NCBI GenBank assembly: GCA_049515555.1
Contig: JBEKTY010000272.1
Span: 1-7,524 of the forward strand
Source of the DNA: JBEKTY01 sp049515555
GTDB taxonomy: Bacteria; Planctomycetota; Planctomycetia; Pirellulales; Thermoguttaceae
Direction: 5' to 3'
Length of the DNA: 7,524 bases
Shown here in pieces: positions 7,109 to 7,524 of the stretch. Made by a program: the position numbers and the translations under genes. A model generated the notes under the pieces. The model worked only from the letters and a program-made list of their open reading frames with translations, ran no database searches and had not been told where the DNA came from. Within the stretch, counting starts at the first letter, position 1; each line of letters opens with the position of its first letter.

Positions 7109-7397
7109 TCATCGCCAGTCCACACGTGCATGCGGAAACTGTCGACGCCTGCCTGCCGGACTGCCTGTGATAGGTCCACTTGGCGTTGAGCGACAAGATT
7201 TGCCACTTGAGCGACTGGTCGATGGTGTAGTCGATGGCGAAGCCGGCGTCTTTCCAGTTCTGCATCACCCCGCGCACCTCGAAAGCCACCCGGGCCTGCT
7301 TCCAGGCGTCCTGAAGGCCGTCCCGGATGATGGCCTGCGGATAACACCCGCCCCCAACATAATGAATACCCCGTGTTCTCCCGGCGAATCGTGCCAT
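7089..7397 (-). pseudogene. Decayed remnant of an extracellular glycosidase-like protein (C-terminal core only)
   Basis: An ORF of 102 codons encodes YPQAIIRDGLQDAWKQARVAFE, GVMQNWKDAGFAIDYTIDQ and SLKWQILSLNAK (about residues 19-73). This pattern recalls the conserved C-terminal part of extracellular GH-like proteins of planctomycetes (DUF4832-type; family name uncertain), in which the run normally continues as SLN.KS..P..W and ends with a GYR-type strand. Here it changes after NAK to a low-complexity, cysteine-containing tail ending at a TAG. In a second frame SGPIT follows directly, which is what the family would predict, so a frameshift near 7180 is likely. The N-terminal domain is missing: an in-frame TAG lies at 7410-7412. 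No signal peptide is present. Best read as a degraded relic of a glycosidase gene belonging to the same kind of cluster; a short expressed protein cannot be excluded. Confidence 0.45.
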
Positions 7398-7434
7398 TCT
7401 GAGTATACCCTAACGTTGCATAAATTGCGTGGTC

Positions 7435-7524
7435 TCAAGAGGCATTCTGAAGCCGCGCCAGAAGGCTCAGCACACGGTTCTTGATCCAATGACCGGCACT
7501 GATCGTCAGTGTGAGCGTGCCCTG
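7435..7524 (-). CDS. C-terminal end of an unidentified upstream protein (partial)
   Basis: A frame open from the right edge ends in TGA at 7435. The 29 visible residues read GTLTLTISAGHWIKNRVLS followed by LLARLQNAS. The strand-like beginning and amphipathic end look protein-like, but there is too little to assign a family. If real, it is the gene preceding the decayed remnant on the same strand; its stop lies 37 bases before the remnant's ATG. Confidence 0.3.
   Translation of the reverse strand, partial: QGTLTLTISAGHWIKNRVLSLLARLQNAS

Noticed and set aside
7402..7407. TATACT as a -10 box in front of the glycosidase relic
   Set aside because: No -35 hexamer sits at 16-18 bases; TTGAGA is 25 bases away, and the downstream ORF appears to be a relic.
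6858..7484. Plus-strand open frame of 208 codons over the decayed region
   Set aside because: It is antisense to the glycosidase-like core, which has a family-like pattern; the plus-strand product shows none and ignores the promoter and repeat signals.

Overview
This is a GC-rich window from a bacterium whose genes are almost all on the minus strand. Four secreted or exported proteins follow one another, all reading right to left, with 57 to 76 bases between them. Each begins with a recognisable signal peptide. Large, multi-domain, exported carbohydrate-active proteins with weak Shine-Dalgarno sites and no SusC/SusD pair suggest Planctomycetota or a related PVC-type lineage, probably an environmental genome. 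This assignment is an inference from gene style, not from a marker gene.

Layout in the direction of transcription (right to left). 7435-7524 is the last 29 codons of an upstream gene that enters the window. 7034-7409 is a decayed stretch: an ORF at 7089-7397 carries the conserved C-terminal core of a planctomycete-type extracellular glycosidase-like protein, but it is truncated and loses its frame, and a short leucine-rich-repeat-like tail follows in another frame. 6840-7033 is non-coding. It holds a plausible sigma70-type promoter and two inverted repeats built from the same half-site (CTGCAA/TTGCAG), one overlapping the -35 box and one in the leader of the next gene. 5193-6839 encodes a ConA-like lectin domain fused to a four-Asp-box sialidase-superfamily propeller. 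1236-5135 encodes a 1299-residue multidomain protein with a CBM-like N-terminus, two flavodoxin/GATase-like segments, Ig-like domains and a GH42-like barrel. 451-1170 encodes a small exported ConA/LamG-like protein. 1-374 is the start of another exported protein, with a beta-sandwich like those at the N-terminus of alpha-galactosidase-type hydrolases, cut by the window edge.

Together the genes look like a polycistronic glycan-degradation cluster acting outside the cytoplasm: a sialidase-like enzyme, a beta-galactosidase-like enzyme, a glycan-binding protein and possibly a second glycosidase. A substrate such as a sialylated or otherwise capped galactose-containing glycan would fit, but the substrate is speculative because the catalytic residues of both main enzymes depart from the textbook motifs. 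The window contains no tRNA, rRNA, CRISPR array, transposase or defence gene that I can see.
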